Below are positions 28,401-28,753 of a stretch of 28,753 nt of DNA, piece by piece (position 1 is the first letter of the stretch; every line of letters starts with the position of its first letter). The stretch covers positions 1-28,753 of the IMG/VR virus record IMGVR_UViG_3300027973_000171; one strand, 5' to 3'. This DNA is from a virus. The position numbers and the translations under genes were made by a program. The notes beneath the pieces were generated by a model. It was not told the DNA's origin. It did not search any database and was given only the letters and a program-made list of their open reading frames with translations.

Positions 28401-28753
28401 TGTCATATAAAGGAAAATATCAACCCAGCAATCCCAAAAAATATAAAGGTGACCCAACCAATATAATTTACAGATCTTTATGGGAACGAAAATTTATGGT
28501 TTATTGTGATTCAAATCAGAATATTTTGGAATGGGGTAGTGAAGAACTGGCATTGCCATATAGATCACCAATAGACAATAAGATTCATAGATATTTTCCT
28601 GATTTTTATATTAAGGTCAAAGAAAGCACTGGACAGATTAAAAAATATCTAATAGAAATCAAACCAAAGAAACAGACAATAGAACCAATACCACAAAAAA
28701 GAAAGACAAAAGGATATATCTATGAGGTTTATGAGTATGCTAAAAATCAAGCA
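28400..28753 (+). CDS. gp4: Head completion nuclease gp4-like, C-terminus cut by window
   Basis: Hand-translated from the ATG at 28400; 118 codons remain open to the right edge. The start MSYKGKYQPSNPKKYKGDPT followed by NIIYRSLWERKFM is typical of the T4 gp4 (head completion) family. A nuclease core of the PD-(D/E)XK type is visible: FPDFYI with P67-D68, then LIEIKPKK with E86-I-K88. In T4 the product joins filled heads to tails and is thought to trim the DNA end. It is the only plus-strand gene here and is divergent from the baseplate operon. No strong ribosome binding site is seen. Confidence 0.85.
   Translation, partial: MSYKGKYQPSNPKKYKGDPTNIIYRSLWERKFMVYCDSNQNILEWGSEELALPYRSPIDNKIHRYFPDFYIKVKESTGQIKKYLIEIKPKKQTIEPIPQKRKTKGYIYEVYEYAKNQA

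Overview
This window is most likely a segment of a T4-like tailed phage genome, closest in style to the marine cyanobacterial myoviruses. The host itself is not shown by the sequence: there are no photosynthesis or other host-type metabolic genes here. The evidence is a compact minus-strand run of T4-type baseplate genes (gp48-like tube cap, gp26, a short gp51, gp27-like hub, gp5-like OB-fold protein), a plus-strand gp4-like head-completion nuclease at the right edge, very large repeat-built fibre proteins with an S74 chaperone, phage tRNAs, and T4-type late promoters (NATAAATA or CTAAATA). Everything except gp4 is on the minus strand, so the text below follows transcription from right to left.

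Right part (28360 to 17505): a nearly gapless late operon. In order it holds a gp48-like tube protein, gp26, gp51, two paralogous tape-measure-like proteins (515 and 652 aa; the second carries both a glycosidase-like and an M23 endopeptidase domain), the gp27-like hub, a gp5-like OB-fold protein without a lysozyme domain, a separate beta-helix needle, a 219-aa structural protein and a glycine-rich adhesin. Compared with T4, the wall-degrading functions have left gp5, and the spike is a separate gene.

Middle (17508 to 16846): a short early-type module sits between late genes. A consensus sigma70 promoter overlaps the stop codon of the adhesin gene and drives a 61-aa protein and a Phd/YefM-like antitoxin with no visible toxin. 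A hairpin, tRNA-Met(CAT), a 21-bp palindrome and tRNA-Leu(TAA) follow.

Fibre block (16841 to 7268): a 100-aa protein, a 1895-aa fibre ending in an S74 autochaperone, a 654-aa repetitive fibre, a 386-aa glycine-rich adhesin and a six-cysteine zinc-ribbon-like protein, each block preceded by late-type promoter motifs.

Left part (7284 to 1): a non-structural island with host-type promoters. It holds a two-gene adenine methyltransferase whose motifs are divided between overlapping ORFs, a ParB-like protein with an N-terminal winged-helix-like region, a GC-richer SF2 helicase, a candidate nuclease overlapping an orphan-type adenine methyltransferase by 4 nt (a possible restriction-modification pair), and six small proteins, the last running off the left edge. 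A recurring design here is a hairpin at the end of one gene followed at once by the -10 element of the next.

The most interesting candidates for something undescribed are the nuclease/methyltransferase pair, the split methyltransferase beside the ParB-like gene, and the redistribution of lytic domains in the tail.
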